A stretch of DNA of 5,364 nt. Origin: Deltaproteobacteria bacterium. GTDB taxonomy: Bacteria > Desulfobacterota > DSM-4660 > Desulfatiglandales > B25-G16. Below are positions 5,002-5,364 of this stretch, piece by piece. The stretch is from assembly GCA_003646935.1 (NCBI GenBank), contig QMLW01000177.1, positions 1 to 5,364 on the forward strand. The letters are read 5' to 3'. How positions within the stretch are numbered: the first letter of the stretch is position 1; the number at the start of each line of letters is the position of its first letter. A model generated the notes under the pieces. That model was not told the origin of the DNA and ran no database searches. It saw only the letters and a list, made by a program, of their open reading frames with translations. Both the position numbers and the translations under genes were made by a program.

Positions 5002-5364
5002 TCAGATCTTTCTCGATCTGGCAACGGATCTGGCCATTCTATCTAATTTAAATATGGTAGTGAACTCCGTGTTCTTGCTTATCCAAAGCCTTTTGTTGAT
5101 CACCGCATCGGTAATTGCCCCCCGGTACGCGAGACCATCCAAGAGGGTTCGTGGATCCTCACAGACCATGACGAAATCCGGGGAAGGGGCCCGGACCTCA
5201 TCGATCCTGATATCCCCATCATCGATAAATATGGTGAACTCCCCGCCCCTTGTCTTGACGAGGATCTCCCGCTTCCAACCCGCTATGTCCTTTCTGGCCC
5301 GCTCATTTCGGTTCATATCTTGGATAATCGATCTCATCTCATCCACGGCATCCCTATATATGGC
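5002..5364 (-). CDS. SCP2-like (sterol carrier protein 2 fold) domain protein, probably 5'-truncated by the window edge
   Basis: The visible 121 codons stay open to the right edge of the window. A GTG at 5346 (114 aa, weak AGGGA 4 nt before it) is a possible start, but the frame continues upstream through AIYRDA, so the true start may lie outside. The sequence reads like an SCP2-type domain. Counting from that GTG, strands WKREILVKTRGGEFTIFIDD (24-43) and IRIDEVRAPSPDFVMVCED (46-64) precede a helix (PRTLLDGLAYRGAITDAVIN, 65-84). Then come the family's KRLWISKN turn and the hydrophobic closing helix (TTIFKLDRMARSVA). Such domains bind lipids or acyl-CoA in a hydrophobic tunnel, in the cytoplasm. 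There is no signal peptide in the visible part. It is 144 bp upstream of the five-gene run and probably not part of that transcript. The fold assignment is moderately sure; the ligand is unknown. Confidence 0.65.
   Translation of the reverse strand, partial: AIYRDAVDEMRSIIQDMNRNERARKDIAGWKREILVKTRGGEFTIFIDDGDIRIDEVRAPSPDFVMVCEDPRTLLDGLAYRGAITDAVINKRLWISKNTEFTTIFKLDRMARSVARSRKI

Overview
The window looks like a piece of an anaerobic or facultative bacterial chromosome of intermediate GC (about half, judged by eye), with AT-richer intergenic gaps. Every gene I can support is on the minus strand, so transcription runs right to left. The gene mix (ADP-forming succinyl-CoA ligase beta subunit, stand-alone Smr, MscS, an ArsA/Get3-type ATPase with an HSP20-like tail, an SCP2-like protein) and two intergenic repeat types resembling ones I associate with Desulfobacterota (former Deltaproteobacteria) make that group my best guess. 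This is an inference; no marker gene settles it.

Layout in transcription order: (i) 5002-5364, an SCP2-like lipid or acyl-carrier-fold protein, probably cut by the right window edge. (ii) 4858-5001, an intergenic gap with a candidate sigma70-type promoter and a dispersed intergenic repeat. (iii) 1620-4857, a compact five-gene run that is probably one operon: an unrecognised 153-aa protein, a 400-aa ArsA/Get3-family ATPase with a C-terminal alpha-crystallin-like domain (the layout described for Get3d), an unrecognised 81-aa basic helical protein, a 93-aa Smr-domain protein and a 329-aa MscS-type channel. Gaps are 39 bp, a 17-bp overlap, 31 bp and 2 bp (or a 4-bp GTGA overlap, depending on the mscS start). 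(iv) 1390-1619, a gap with a short hairpin just after mscS, an AT-rich stretch and a 61-bp imperfect palindromic repeat. (v) 214-1389, sucC with a strong ribosome binding site. (vi) 1-213, a non-coding flank with degenerate GGTTA(G/C)GGTAACG repeats, where sucD would normally be expected.

The most interesting part is the operon around the Get3d-like ATPase. The ATPase has a deviant Walker A motif and switch motifs that suggest a working dimeric nucleotide switch, and its C-terminal small-heat-shock-like domain suggests a chaperone or targeting role. It is tightly linked to two small proteins I cannot assign, which are candidate partners or clients. The first gene of the operon also carries a perfect 14-bp tandem duplication within its coding sequence. 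Because 14 is not a multiple of three, gain or loss of a copy would shift the frame.
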